Shown piece after piece: positions 1 through 10,056 of a stretch of DNA of 64,000 nt (the stretch's first letter is position 1; each line of letters starts with the position of its first letter). The stretch comes from Pseudomonadota bacterium. GTDB taxonomy: Bacteria > Desulfobacterota > SM23-61. A program made the translations under genes and the position numbers. The DNA is taken from positions 1 to 64,000 of the forward strand of contig JAHJQK010000052.1 of the NCBI GenBank assembly GCA_018819135.1. Reading direction: 5' to 3'. Below the pieces are notes generated by a model. That model did not search any database. It was not told the DNA's origin and saw nothing but the letters and a program-made list of their open reading frames with translations.

Positions 1-219
1 ATAGACTATTAGCTTGTTTATGTGGAAACTCTTGTCAGCCTTTCGGCCCTGTAACTTGCTAAACTTGTAGCTCTATGGTAAATGTAACATACAGTCAATA
101 ATCCTTAATAGTCTAAATATTATGGGCTGAAAAAATGCTGAGTATTAGAACTGGGGATGAAAGCCGCGAACCGGTTTGGAATCAGTAAAAAATAGACTCA
201 AAACAAAGGAGAAACAAAG

Positions 220-623
220 ATGAAGAGACGTGCTGATCCAGCGCAGAGGTCGACCGGCTAATCCTGGAGGCAAAGAAAGCCGGGGTAAAAAAAATCATCA
301 TCACCCATGTGGATTTCGACTTCTGTATGCGAACCGTCGAAGAGCAAATCCGGTGGGCGAATCAAGGGGCCTACATGGAGTATGTTTACTCCAGCCTTTC
401 CCCTGCCTGGCATACCATCACGATCGAGGAGATGGTGAACAAAATCCGCAAAGTCGGGCCCGAGCGCTGTATCTTGTCCAGCGATCTCGGCCAGATGCAT
501 AATCCAACGCCCGTGGTCGGATTGAGGGTCCTTTACATGCTATTCCTGGAGAAAGGCTTCTCCGAAGCTGAGATTGCTACCATGTGCAACAAGAACCCGT
601 CTAAGCTTTTGGGCCTGCAATAG
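220..623 (+). pseudogene. Relict DUF6282/amidohydrolase-like gene, C-terminal part only
   Basis: Reading frame ...EVDRLILEAKKAGVKKIIITHVDFDF...GPERCILSSDLGQMHNPTPVVGLRVL resembles the C-terminus of the intact gene at 10518-11399 (GPEKTVLATDLGQVHNPPPWEGLRMFV). A ribosome-binding site and ATG at about 220 run out of frame after about 12 codons. Confidence 0.7.
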
Positions 624-1158
624 CAAGTTTTCATCGCTGCCATCGGATATGCCCATGGCCTGCCCCGGAGGATTCAAAAGGCGGGCTATGCTTTCTGGCG
701 GGGCAGAGAATAAAATATGCTTCTCCTCCGGGGATGGAATTCTTCCCTTTGGGCCTTCCTTTGGATTGGAAAGAGATCCTGGGCGAGGAGGTAGAAATTC
801 TGGGGCCCAACGTGGCTCCCCATGAATTGGCCCGGGCCACCGGGATGGTTCTAGAAGAATTTTTCGTGCCTCTCTCCCTGACCATTCCCCGCGAAATTTT
901 GGGATCCAATGAAATCCGGTAAACGATCGTTTCTTTTGGGAGGCAATCCCCGCATTGTCCATCTTAGATTCCTCTTGACGAAACTTTGCCCTTTGGTAAG
1001 ATATTTCAGCAATTTTTATCGAACGATGATTATTTGGGAACATCTTTTGAGGTAGAGGAACAAATTGCTATGAATCCAAGGTAATGGGGAAGAAAAAATT
1101 GGGGATATCTGCTTCTGAAAAAATAAAGGTCGTAAAAGGAGAAAGGAGGGCAAGTCAG

Positions 1159-2226
1159 ATGAGAATAGGGAGAATTTTGGTAGTGTTATTTTTGGTCGCC
1201 GCCCTGATGCTGGTATCCGCAGCCGGCCTGGCCGGCGCGCAGGACCTGCCGAAGACGCATTTCAAGGTAATTGGCTATCACAGCACAGTTATTATGTCCA
1301 TAAAGGACGAGTTACCGTTCTGGCGCGAAACGCTGCCCAAGGCATCGAACGGCGCCATCACCGCCGACATCACGCCGCTTGACCATATGGGCATCGACGA
1401 CAAAACGATGCTGCGTCTGCTGCGCCTCGGCGTGATGGACTTTGCCACCATGGATATCTCCAAGATGGCGGGCGACGACCCGCGTTTCGAGGGTATCGAC
1501 CTGGCCGGCCTCACGCTCGACCCGGCCAAGGCGCGCGCCGCATGCGAAGCCTACCGCCACGTGCTCGACCGGCAGATGCAGAAGAACTGGAACGCCAAGC
1601 TGATCGCTTTCGGCGCCAATCCGCCGCAGGTGTTCTGGTGCCGCGACGTGATCGGCGGTCTGAGCGACCTCAAGGGCAAGAAGATCCGCGTGTTCAACCC
1701 CACCATGCGCGACTTCCTGAGCGGCATCGGCGCAACGGCCGTGAGTATGGCTTTTGCCGAGGTGGTCCCCGCGCTCAATCACGGCGTGGTCGACTGCGCC
1801 GTCACGGGCAGCCTCTCGGGCAACACGGCGGGCTGGCCGGAGGTGACGAAGTCGCTCTATCCGATGTCGGTCGGCTGGAGTGTCATCGTGCTCGCGGTAA
1901 ACGTGAACACCTGGAAGCGGCTCGACCCGCGCACGCAGAGCTTCCTGCTCGAGCAGTTCAAGGCGTTTGAAGACAAGGTGTGGAGGACGCAAAAGATGGC
2001 CATGACCGAGGCCGACAACTGCAACACCAACAAGCAGCCCTGTACGTTGGGCAAGCCGGCCAACATGACCATCGTGCCGGTGAAGCCGGCCGAGGCCCAA
2101 ATGCACAAGGAGCTGGTGGAGGGCGCGGTGCTCGCCGGCTGGGCGAAGCGCTGCGGCCCCGAGTGTGCGGCCGAATGGGACAACACCGTGGGCAAGGTGC
2201 TTGGGTTGAAGGCTCCGGTCAAATGA
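1159..2226 (+). CDS. dctP: TRAP transporter substrate-binding protein (DctP family)
   Basis: Signal peptide MRIGRILVVLFLVAALMLVSAAGLAGAQ; DctP-like LKGKKIRVFNPTMRDFLSGIGATAVSMAFAEVVPAL; AAAGGAGGG ribosome-binding site upstream; followed by dctQ and dctM. Confidence 0.88.
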   Translation: MRIGRILVVLFLVAALMLVSAAGLAGAQDLPKTHFKVIGYHSTVIMSIKDELPFWRETLPKASNGAITADITPLDHMGIDDKTMLRLLRLGVMDFATMDISKMAGDDPRFEGIDLAGLTLDPAKARAACEAYRHVLDRQMQKNWNAKLIAFGANPPQVFWCRDVIGGLSDLKGKKIRVFNPTMRDFLSGIGATAVSMAFAEVVPALNHGVVDCAVTGSLSGNTAGWPEVTKSLYPMSVGWSVIVLAVNVNTWKRLDPRTQSFLLEQFKAFEDKVWRTQKMAMTEADNCNTNKQPCTLGKPANMTIVPVKPAEAQMHKELVEGAVLAGWAKRCGPECAAEWDNTVGKVLGLKAPVK

Positions 2227-2260
2227 TGACCGCGCCGGTACGCCTTTCGAGGGGGGCAAG

Positions 2261-2857
2261 ATGGAATCGGTGATGGCCATAGCGCACCGGCTGAGCCGAC
2301 TCAGCCTGTGGTTCGGCGGCACGCTGGTGCTGTTGGCCGCCGTGCTGATCGGCATCGACGTGCTGTTGCGTAAATTGTTCGAGACGTCGATCGGGGGCGC
2401 CGACGAACTCGCCGGCTACGCCCTGGCCCTCGGTACATCCTGGGCGCTGGGGGCGGCTCTTCTGGACCGTGCGCACATCCGCATCGATTCCCTGTACGGA
2501 CTCCTTCCGCGGGGGCTACGCCTTGCCCTCGATCTTGTCGGACTGGCGCTGTTCATCGGCTTTTTCGGGCTGATCGCGTGGCGCGGCTGGAGCGTCGTGG
2601 AGCAGTCCTGGGTGTCGGCCTCGCGAAGCCATACCGCTCTGGCTACACCTACGGTGATTCCGCAGTCGGTGTGGGTCTTCGGCCTGGCGATGCTCGTCGC
2701 GATTGGTGGCGTGCTGTTCGTGCACGCCGTCCTGCTCATGGCGCGCGGCGAGGCGGGGGCAGCGGCCCTTGCGATCGGCACCCGATCCGCTACCGAAGAA
2801 ATCAAAGAAGAAGTCCGCTTCTTGAAGGGGCGCGGATCTGACGGGGTGGTGCGCTGA
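2261..2857 (+). CDS. dctQ: TRAP transporter small permease (DctQ)
   Basis: About 200 aa with four hydrophobic segments, lying between dctP and dctM. Confidence 0.85.
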   Translation: MESVMAIAHRLSRLSLWFGGTLVLLAAVLIGIDVLLRKLFETSIGGADELAGYALALGTSWALGAALLDRAHIRIDSLYGLLPRGLRLALDLVGLALFIGFFGLIAWRGWSVVEQSWVSASRSHTALATPTVIPQSVWVFGLAMLVAIGGVLFVHAVLLMARGEAGAAALAIGTRSATEEIKEEVRFLKGRGSDGVVR

Positions 2858-4143
2858 TGCTCGGGACGACCCTTTTGATCCTCATCGGGCTGCTCGCCCT
2901 CGCCGTGCCGGTGGCCGCCGGGCTCGGTATGCTGGGCCTGGCGCTGGGGGCGATCTACTCCAAACTGCCGCTCAGCCTGGCGATGGGCGAGATCTCCTGG
3001 GCGACGTCGAACAACTTTCTGCTCGTTGCCATCCCCTTCTTCGTGCTCCTTGGCGAAATCCTGCTGCGCTCGGGTATCGCCGAGCGCATGTACAACTCGC
3101 TCGTGCTGTGGGTGCCCTGGCTGCCCGGCGGCCTCATGCACACCAATATCGCGACGTGTGCGATGTTTGCGGCCACGTCGGGCTCGAGCGTCGCCACCGC
3201 CGCCACGATCGGCACGGTGGCTCTGGGCGAGATCCGCAAGCACGGCTATTACGAACCTCTGTTCCTCGGCACGATCGCCGCGGGCGGCACGCTCGGCATT
3301 CTCATCCCGCCGTCGATCAACATGATCGTGTACGGCGTCCTGACGGATTCCTCGATTCCCAAGCTGTACCTTGCCGGCTTCATCCCGGGAATCGTGCTGG
3401 CCAGCCTGTTCAGCCTGACGGTGCTCATTTTTTGCATCGTGCGGCCCAAGTGGGGTGGCAAGCGCACGCCGGCGAGCTGTGGGCAGCGGGTGCGGGCGCT
3501 GCCCGACCTCATCCCGCCCCTCGTGATCTTCATCGCCGTGCTCGGCTCGATCTATCTGGGCTGGGCGACGGCCACCGAGTCCGCCGCGCTCGGCGTGATC
3601 GCCGCGCTCGGCATCGCCGCTTGTCGCCGGGCTCTGTCGGTGAAGATGCTGCTCCATGCTTTCGAGGGCACGATGCGCACCACCGCGATGATCATGGCGA
3701 TCTTGATCGCGGCCCACTGCCTCAACTTCGTGATGGGTCTGATCGGCCTCCTCGCCAAGGTGAACGACCTCGTTATGGGGCTCAGGCTGACCCCAACGCA
3801 GCTGCTCTTCGCGGTGATTGTGTTCTACGTCATCCTCGGGATGGTCATGGAGACGCTCTCCATGATGGTGGCGACCGTGCCGATCATCGCGCCGATCATG
3901 TTCAAGGCCGGGTACGATCCCATCTGGTTCGGCGTGCTGATCGTGATCCTGATGGAGACTGCGATGATCACGCCGCCGGTCGGCATCAACTTGTATGTCG
4001 TGCAGGGCCTGCGCGAGCGCGGCCGCATCAACGACGTGATCATCGGTGCCTCGCCGTTCGTGCTGACCATGTTCGCCATGCTTGCAATTATCTCGATCTG
4101 GCCGAACATCGCTCTCTGGCTGCCAAAGATGGCGGCCAACTGA
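2857..4143 (+). CDS. dctM: TRAP transporter large permease (DctM)
   Basis: DctM motifs such as GILIPPSINMIVYGVLTDSSIPKLYLAGFIPG and ITPPVGINLYVVQGL; overlaps the end of dctQ. Confidence 0.92.
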   Translation: MLGTTLLILIGLLALAVPVAAGLGMLGLALGAIYSKLPLSLAMGEISWATSNNFLLVAIPFFVLLGEILLRSGIAERMYNSLVLWVPWLPGGLMHTNIATCAMFAATSGSSVATAATIGTVALGEIRKHGYYEPLFLGTIAAGGTLGILIPPSINMIVYGVLTDSSIPKLYLAGFIPGIVLASLFSLTVLIFCIVRPKWGGKRTPASCGQRVRALPDLIPPLVIFIAVLGSIYLGWATATESAALGVIAALGIAACRRALSVKMLLHAFEGTMRTTAMIMAILIAAHCLNFVMGLIGLLAKVNDLVMGLRLTPTQLLFAVIVFYVILGMVMETLSMMVATVPIIAPIMFKAGYDPIWFGVLIVILMETAMITPPVGINLYVVQGLRERGRINDVIIGASPFVLTMFAMLAIISIWPNIALWLPKMAAN

Positions 4144-4183
4144 GCGGCACGCCCCAGGCGTCGCCGGCGAACCGCTCGAGCAA

Positions 4184-4358
4184 GATGTTGCCGCCGGTTG
4201 GGCTCAACCTTTACATGATCCAGGGCGTGAACGGTCGCGGCTCGTTGAACGACCTGATTGTCGCAGCGATGCCGATCGTGTTGGCGACGCCGATCATGAT
4301 CTTCTTGCTGGCAGTCATCCCGGGGATCGCCACTTATCTGCCAAAACAATTTGATTGA
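4184..4358 (+). pseudogene. Relict C-terminal tail of a second dctM
   Basis: MLPPVGLNLYMIQGVNGRGSLNDLIVAAMPIVLATPIMIFLLAVIPGIATYLPKQFD parallels the dctM C-terminus immediately upstream (PPVGINLYVVQGLRERGRINDVIIGASPFVL...). Confidence 0.75.
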
Positions 4359-4511
4359 ACCCCCCGGAGCCATTTGGACGGGCCGGATCGTGATGGCCGG
4401 AAAGCCCGCCAACCTGCTGCAGACGGATATGATCAAGAAAGCTACCCCGGGCTTTAAGAAGGGTAATGAGTGACGATGACTGAGGACTGAGTTAAAAAGA
4501 AATACGGAAAG

Positions 4512-5318
4512 GTGGAAAAAATGGACAAAGAACAGATGAAGGGGCTCTCTCCCCGCCAGATCCGGAAACTCATCCGGGAAGGGAAATGGGACAGAGACAC
4601 TTCTGGTTTGGCTCCCGGCTATGCCCAGGCCAACCTGGCCATCATTCCCCAAGACCTGTCCTTCGATTTCTTGCTCTTCTGCCAGAGAAATCCCAAACCC
4701 TGCCCGGTTTTGGAGGTCACCGAGCCGGGCGACCCGATTCTTCGAAAGATCGCCAAAGGAGCGGATATCCGTACCGATATCCCCCGCTATCGCATCTACC
4801 AAAAGGGGAAATATGTCGCGGAAGTGAAGGATATCAGGAAACACTGGCGCAAGGACTTGGTGGCCTTTCTCATCGGCTGCAGCTACACCTTCGAAGCGGC
4901 GTTGTTGAATGCCGGCATCCCGTTGCGGCACATCCAGGATGGCTCCGCGGTTGCGGTTTATATCACAAACATTGCCTGCGCGCCGGCCGGCATTTTCTCG
5001 GGGCCGATGGTTGTCTCCATGCGCCCCATTCCCCAGGAAATGGTCGTGCGAGCCGTCCAGGTTACTTCCCGTTTTCCGGCCACCCATGGGGCTCCCATTC
5101 ATATCGGCGACCCCAAGAAAATTGGTATCCCAGACTTGAAGAAGGTGAACTGGGGCGACAGGCCCCGGATCGAAAAAGGCGATGTGCCCGTATTCTGGGC
5201 CTGTGGAGTCACCCCTCAGGCTGTAGCCATGGAAGCGAAACCAGAGCTGATGATTACTCACTCGGCCGGACACATGTTCATCTCTGACGTCAGGGATGAA
5301 GAACTCGCCGCTTTATAA
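4512..5318 (+). CDS. DUF1445 / putative hydro-lyase (D-glutamate cyclase-like) family protein
   Basis: Family-typical APGYAQANLAIIP, FLIGCSYTFEAALLNAGIPLRHI, VSMRPIP, FWACGVTPQ and ITHSAGHMFISD. Confidence 0.85.
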   Translation: MEKMDKEQMKGLSPRQIRKLIREGKWDRDTSGLAPGYAQANLAIIPQDLSFDFLLFCQRNPKPCPVLEVTEPGDPILRKIAKGADIRTDIPRYRIYQKGKYVAEVKDIRKHWRKDLVAFLIGCSYTFEAALLNAGIPLRHIQDGSAVAVYITNIACAPAGIFSGPMVVSMRPIPQEMVVRAVQVTSRFPATHGAPIHIGDPKKIGIPDLKKVNWGDRPRIEKGDVPVFWACGVTPQAVAMEAKPELMITHSAGHMFISDVRDEELAAL

Positions 5319-5921
5319 CTCTCCCCTTGATCTGTGCCGATGGGGCTGGCCTCAATGCCCCATTCGGCTTCAGCTCGGCAGAGAGAATCCCGCTCAGGAT
5401 CAATCCCGCTCCCATCCAGCCTAGAAGAAAGCGCAAACGAGGGTTAGAACGTCCCCAAAATTAAAGGGTAACCCTTGAGCCTGGTCAGCAGAAGTCAATA
5501 AGTATAATCCCAGGAGGGCCAGGAAAGCCCCAAGCATGGCTAAGCGGGCAGGCACCTGCCGCCAAAGAATTATGGATAGGAGCGGGACCAGAATGATGCT
5601 CAACCCGGTGATAAAGCCACTGCGGGAGGCAGACGTAAAAACCAGTCCCCAGGCCTGGGTCAAAAAAGCGCCAAACAAGAAGAATCCGATGATGATGCCC
5701 GGCATTAGGAATTCTTTGGACCATGATCGCCGCCTGGACCAACCTACGGGTAAAATTAAGAGGCCAGCGAATAAGAAGCGGATAAAAAGAAAATGAGCCG
5801 GGGAAGTTTCCACCAGAGCTTCTTTTACGACGGCAAAAGAGGTCCCCCAAAAAATGGAAACTCCAAGCAACACTCCATCCGCAGCAAGATGCGAGGAAGA
5901 AGAGGTTTTAGCCTTTAGCAA
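5290..5921 (-). pseudogene. EamA/DMT-family transporter with internal deletion and frameshift
   Basis: N-terminal EamA half ends ...NFGDVLTLVCAFF*. Directly after the stop, in another frame, is a typical EamA C-terminus: LLGWMGAGLILSGILSAELKP. Confidence 0.8.
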
Positions 5922-5967
5922 AACGTCCTCTCAAATTCTTAGCATGAATACCATCGTATCAATGGCT

Positions 5968-6825
5968 CTACCCGACGAGGCTCCGGGGGTCGCGGGGCTC
6001 CCAGCGGCCGGCGTCCACCGCGGTGATAAAGCTTAATAGGGAGTAATTAAAACGCTCCGGCTCCTCCAGGTTCAGCGGGTGACCGCTGCGAGGATAAATC
6101 TCCAACCCGGCGCGGGGGATGTTCCGCTTCATAAATAAACTTCCCTCTATTCCGGGCTCGTCCTCATCACCCAACATGATGAGTACGGGCAGAGATATCT
6201 TTTTAACCTCTTCACCCAGGTCCGTGACGGACGGTCGCTGCCGCTGCACGCCCAGCAGGGTGTAAGCCGAGCCCATGGCTGAGTGTTCCTCGAACTGCCG
6301 GCGGAATTCCTCCCAAGCCCGGGGGTTTTTGTTTTGCAGCTGCACCCGCGCCGGCCCCTGAGAGTAGCTGCCGGAGACACTTTTCATCCCTTCCTTCATC
6401 ATCTTTCCGGCCATCTCGGTCACCCTCTTATGGAACTCCTGGCGGTTCTGGCCGCTGCCATAGCCCGAACCGGCGATGGTGAGGGAGCGAGCGCGTTGGG
6501 GATGTCTCATTCCAAACAGCAGAGTTGTATAGCTACCCATGGAAAGCCCGCAGATGTGGGCCGTCTCGATAGCCAAGGCGTCTAACAGCCCCTTTACATC
6601 CCTAACCTGTATATCCTGGGAGTAGGACTGTGGAGAATCCGGTACGTCAGAAGGTAGATAGCCCCGGGCCGAGTAGGTGATAGCCCGGTAGCGGCTGGAA
6701 AAAAAACGCACCTGCGGCTCCCAGCTTCGCCAGTCCCCGGCGAACTCGTGCACAAAAAGGACCGGGATGCCGCTTCCTGCTTCCTCATAATAGAGGTTTA
6801 TGTTGTTGACGAATACCGTAGGCAT
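5968..6825 (-). CDS. Alpha/beta hydrolase
   Basis: GIPVLFVHEFAGDWRSWEPQ, nucleophile elbow GLSMGSY, late motif GHPLNLEEPERFN. Confidence 0.87.
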   Translation of the reverse strand: MPTVFVNNINLYYEEAGSGIPVLFVHEFAGDWRSWEPQVRFFSSRYRAITYSARGYLPSDVPDSPQSYSQDIQVRDVKGLLDALAIETAHICGLSMGSYTTLLFGMRHPQRARSLTIAGSGYGSGQNRQEFHKRVTEMAGKMMKEGMKSVSGSYSQGPARVQLQNKNPRAWEEFRRQFEEHSAMGSAYTLLGVQRQRPSVTDLGEEVKKISLPVLIMLGDEDEPGIEGSLFMKRNIPRAGLEIYPRSGHPLNLEEPERFNYSLLSFITAVDAGRWEPRDPRSLVG

Positions 6826-6834
6826 AATATCCTC

Positions 6835-7713
6835 CTATATTTTTCCCCAGCGCCCCACCACAAAGGCGCCGGTATTTAGTTTCTTCCGGCGTCCTTCGAG
6901 CTCAATCTCAGCGGCAACATGGGTGTTATCTTCCTTTTGAAAATGAATGGCAGTTTTGATCACTCCTTCTACAGGGGCAAGGGAGCGTAATTCATCCGGG
7001 GATCTGAAAATCGCCTTTTCAAATAAGGTGTGCTTCTTGTTGGCCTCCGCCCTGCGGCGTGAGGCCCAGGGGCTGAGACTGTTCAGAGTCGCCACTACGA
7101 TGGTCCCTCCCCTTTTAGTCACTCGAAATAGCTCGCTGAAAGCCCTCCGGCCATCCTCGATGAACTCAAGCGTGGTTACCGACGCCACCCGATCAAATGA
7201 GCCCTCCGGAAAAGGCAGGTTCGCAATATCCCCTAAAACCGTGCGGAACCAGTATCCCCGAGCCTTTGGCCCCGCCCGGTTGAGCATGGGCATGGAGATA
7301 TCAAGCCCGATTACTTTTGCCCCGCGGGAAAGCATATCAAGAGTGAACACTCCCGTGCCGCAGCCAGCATCCAGGATAATCTCTCCGGGGGCCGGATCCA
7401 GCAGTTCCCGCAGCAACTCCCCTTCATATTTTTTTATCAGAGCGCCAATGGGGGTTGCAAACCACCTGTCATATTCTTCGGGCCATTCATCAAAAAGCCT
7501 GCTTTTTTCCTTCTGGAGAATCAAGTTAAGCCCCCTCACCCTTACAATCAAATTAAAATTCCCATGGGGTGTGGAGAGAATGTTTTTCGGTATAGATAAC
7601 TTTTTTAGCATACTTGGCCAATTATTTCTATCCTCCTGGGAGGCTCCTCCTTCACTTTTTTGAGGTCCCGAAAGTTTATTCATGAACCGGCACCTCATGC
7701 TGCCCGCGCTCAT
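6835..7713 (-). CDS. SAM-dependent methyltransferase (class I)
   Basis: Motif I ILDAGCGTGVFTLDML; post-I VIGLDIS; LPFPEGSFDRVASVTTLEFI. Confidence 0.87.
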   Translation of the reverse strand: MSAGSMRCRFMNKLSGPQKSEGGASQEDRNNWPSMLKKLSIPKNILSTPHGNFNLIVRVRGLNLILQKEKSRLFDEWPEEYDRWFATPIGALIKKYEGELLRELLDPAPGEIILDAGCGTGVFTLDMLSRGAKVIGLDISMPMLNRAGPKARGYWFRTVLGDIANLPFPEGSFDRVASVTTLEFIEDGRRAFSELFRVTKRGGTIVVATLNSLSPWASRRRAEANKKHTLFEKAIFRSPDELRSLAPVEGVIKTAIHFQKEDNTHVAAEIELEGRRKKLNTGAFVVGRWGKI

Positions 7714-7932
7714 CGCCCTGAACCCCTGGCCATGAATAGAGCTTCTCTAAAAGTGCAAGGGGGCAAGGCCGGCTGACCCATTGAACAATGGAAAAAGGTT
7801 GAAATCAAAACTGAAAAACGGTTATCATGGGTGCGGAAATAAAAAGTTCTTATCTCTTAGGGTGAAAGGTTGAAGGATGATCACCCTCAACAGATTGATA
7901 GAGGGAACGAAGCAACGAAAGGAGGAAAAGGC

Positions 7933-8865
7933 ATGAATCGATTGCTCATGATGATCCTTGGAACCTACCTGTTGCTGGGGGTTGGCCTGGCATGGGGGGA
8001 TGCCACGATGGAAACAACGTTCCGGACAGGCGGAATCAAAGGTGCGGGGGCTACCGAAGGAACAACGATCCGCCGTTACCAGGCTAACAAAATGGTTGAA
8101 TCGTCGTCTTCCAAATTCACGGGCGCCATCCTCTCCCGCCTTACCGGGGGAAGCGAGAGTATAAATATTACCCGTGTCGATAAAGGGGTCTACTGGAGTA
8201 TTGACCCCAAAGACCGGACATACAGTGAAAGTCCGATCGAAGCCTTCCAAAAAAAGGAATCTCCCCAGGAACGGGGAGAAAAAGAGAAACCCTCTATCCG
8301 CATCACCAAATCGGAATTTTCGGTGAAAAAAACCGGAGCCTCAGAAACGATCAACGGGTTTTCGTGTGAGGAATATTTGCTCACCTGGCTCCTGGAATGG
8401 GAAGAGATTGAAACCAAAGCCAAGTCTCACAGTACCATGACCACCAATCTCTGGACAACACCCGAGACAGCAACGATTCGTAAAGCCCAGGCCGAAGAGA
8501 ACGCCTTTCATAAGGCCTATGCCCAAAAATTGGGCGTGAGTCACTCACCGGAGGAAGCCAAGCAGATGGGTATGACGGCCTTTGCCGCTGCCTCAGGGGC
8601 CCCACCGGAGGAAATTGAAAAAGGAGGGGCTGCCGCTCGCGAGGCAGAACCCTCTTCCGATTCCACCTCTGGTTTACCGGCGAACATCTCAGGACTTTTA
8701 AGCGGACTTAAAGGACGTATTCTGCAAAAGAAGGGGGAGGAGAAACCCTCGCCGACGGGGAAAGATGCACCTTTTTTTAGCAGCACAACGGAGGTAAAAT
8801 CCATAAATATCGATTCCGTTCCGGCCGAAGTATTCGAGATCCCTGCGGGTTATACGAGGAAATAA
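7933..8865 (+). CDS. Secreted DUF4412-like protein of unknown function
   Basis: Signal peptide MNRLLMMILGTYLLLGVGLAWG; GGAGG ribosome-binding site; DKGVYWSIDPKDRTY and CEEYLLTW are typical of DUF4412-type proteins. Confidence 0.6.
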   Translation: MNRLLMMILGTYLLLGVGLAWGDATMETTFRTGGIKGAGATEGTTIRRYQANKMVESSSSKFTGAILSRLTGGSESINITRVDKGVYWSIDPKDRTYSESPIEAFQKKESPQERGEKEKPSIRITKSEFSVKKTGASETINGFSCEEYLLTWLLEWEEIETKAKSHSTMTTNLWTTPETATIRKAQAEENAFHKAYAQKLGVSHSPEEAKQMGMTAFAAASGAPPEEIEKGGAAAREAEPSSDSTSGLPANISGLLSGLKGRILQKKGEEKPSPTGKDAPFFSSTTEVKSINIDSVPAEVFEIPAGYTRK

Positions 8866-8956
8866 AAGGTCGTACAGGATTCCTATTTGCATGTATCCGG
8901 TATTACAAAGGGAAAACTTGTTGGCCAAGAAAATTTAAAAAGATCCAAGAAGAAGA

Positions 8957-10048
8957 TTAGAAATCCCTGAATAGATAGGATATTCCCAGCGATTTACCCA
9001 GGAGGGTCAATTCTTTTACCGTATTGGGGGGCAGCGGGATACCCTCCCGCAGGAAGCGGATTTCGGTGCGGTATTCCGGCTCCCCCGGCATGAGAATTTC
9101 AGCAGCATGCTTTGCTTTTCCGCTCTCTTTGATACTTTGGATATAGCGGTCCATATTCTGCTTAAATTCTCCCCCCCCCAGAAAACAATCGGGGTCCAGG
9201 GCCATAAAGGAATGGCAGGTTCCCTGAATGCCGCTTTTGTCTTCTTCGTACAGGCTTTTGATATTCCGGGTCCATTTACCCCCGGTTAAAATGGCGGTAA
9301 GGATCTCATGAGCCAGAACCATCCCGTAGCCCTTGTGTTCGGCAATCGGGGTTAGAGATCCCCCACCTTCATACCCTTCATATGGATCGTCGGTCGGGAG
9401 ACCGTTTTTGTCAATGGCCCACCCCAGAGGAATTTTTTCTCCCTTTTTGCGGCAAAGAATCAGTTTCCCGGAAGAGACCACGCTGCAAGAAAGGTCCAAA
9501 ACCACCGGCGGATATTGCCCCGCGGGAAAGGCATAAGACAGCGGGTTGTTTCCGACGATCCGTTCCCGCCCCCTCCAGGGAGCCATCATCGGGGCGGAGT
9601 TGGAAACGATATAACCGATAAAGTTTTTCTTTAAAGCCATCATGGAAAAAAGCCCGGCCACCCCGAAATGTCCGCTGTCCTTCACCGAGACCCATCCGAT
9701 GCCGTATTCCTCCGCCTTTTTGATAGCTCTTTCCATACAACGGTAGGCCACCATGTGTCCCATGGAACCATGAGCTTCCATGAAGGCGGTTGGCCCTTTT
9801 TCTTTGACCGCCGTAAGCTGGCATTTCGCCCGCACATATCCCTTCTGCAGCCGCTGGATGTAAATCGGAAGCCGGGTCACCCCGTGGGTTTCAATCCCCC
9901 GGAGATCGGAACGAACCAGAAGGTCCGCGACAATCTCTGCCTCTTCGGGGTCCACGCCGGCTTTGATATAGGCTTGTTGACAAAAATTCTTTAAATCTTC
10001 GAATGCGACCCTTTGAAAATCATTCTGCCCCATAAAATTTCCTTCCAT
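8957..10048 (-). CDS. Ldh family oxidoreductase (malate/L-lactate dehydrogenase type 2)
   Basis: LLVRSDLRGIETHGVTRLPIYIQRL, GHMVAYRCMERAIKKAEEYGIGWVSVKDSGHFG, HKGYGMVLAHEIL. Confidence 0.9.
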   Translation of the reverse strand: MEGNFMGQNDFQRVAFEDLKNFCQQAYIKAGVDPEEAEIVADLLVRSDLRGIETHGVTRLPIYIQRLQKGYVRAKCQLTAVKEKGPTAFMEAHGSMGHMVAYRCMERAIKKAEEYGIGWVSVKDSGHFGVAGLFSMMALKKNFIGYIVSNSAPMMAPWRGRERIVGNNPLSYAFPAGQYPPVVLDLSCSVVSSGKLILCRKKGEKIPLGWAIDKNGLPTDDPYEGYEGGGSLTPIAEHKGYGMVLAHEILTAILTGGKWTRNIKSLYEEDKSGIQGTCHSFMALDPDCFLGGGEFKQNMDRYIQSIKESGKAKHAAEILMPGEPEYRTEIRFLREGIPLPPNTVKELTLLGKSLGISYLFRDF

Positions 10049-10056
10049 AATTATTA

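Noticed and set aside
734-922. 62-aa ORF MEFFPLGLPLDWKEILGEEVEILGPNVAPHELARATG...
   Set aside because: Could be a C-terminal relict, but there is no recognisable family or ribosome-binding site.
1312-3717. Long antisense ORFs (347 and 433 aa) and the 416-aa alternative-frame ORF at 3108-4358
   Set aside because: They are shadow frames of the GC-rich dctPQM genes with biased His/Arg/Asp-rich composition. Only the last about 58 codons of 3108-4358 look like real (relict) coding sequence.
4359-4474. Short frame IWTGRIVMAGKPANLLQTDMIKKATPGFKKGNE*
   Set aside because: Looks like the tail of a lost gene, but I cannot assign a family, so it is not listed as a feature.
3825-5273. 482-aa minus-strand ORF
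   Set aside because: Antisense to dctM and the DUF1445 gene, crossing an intergenic region; no recognisable domain.
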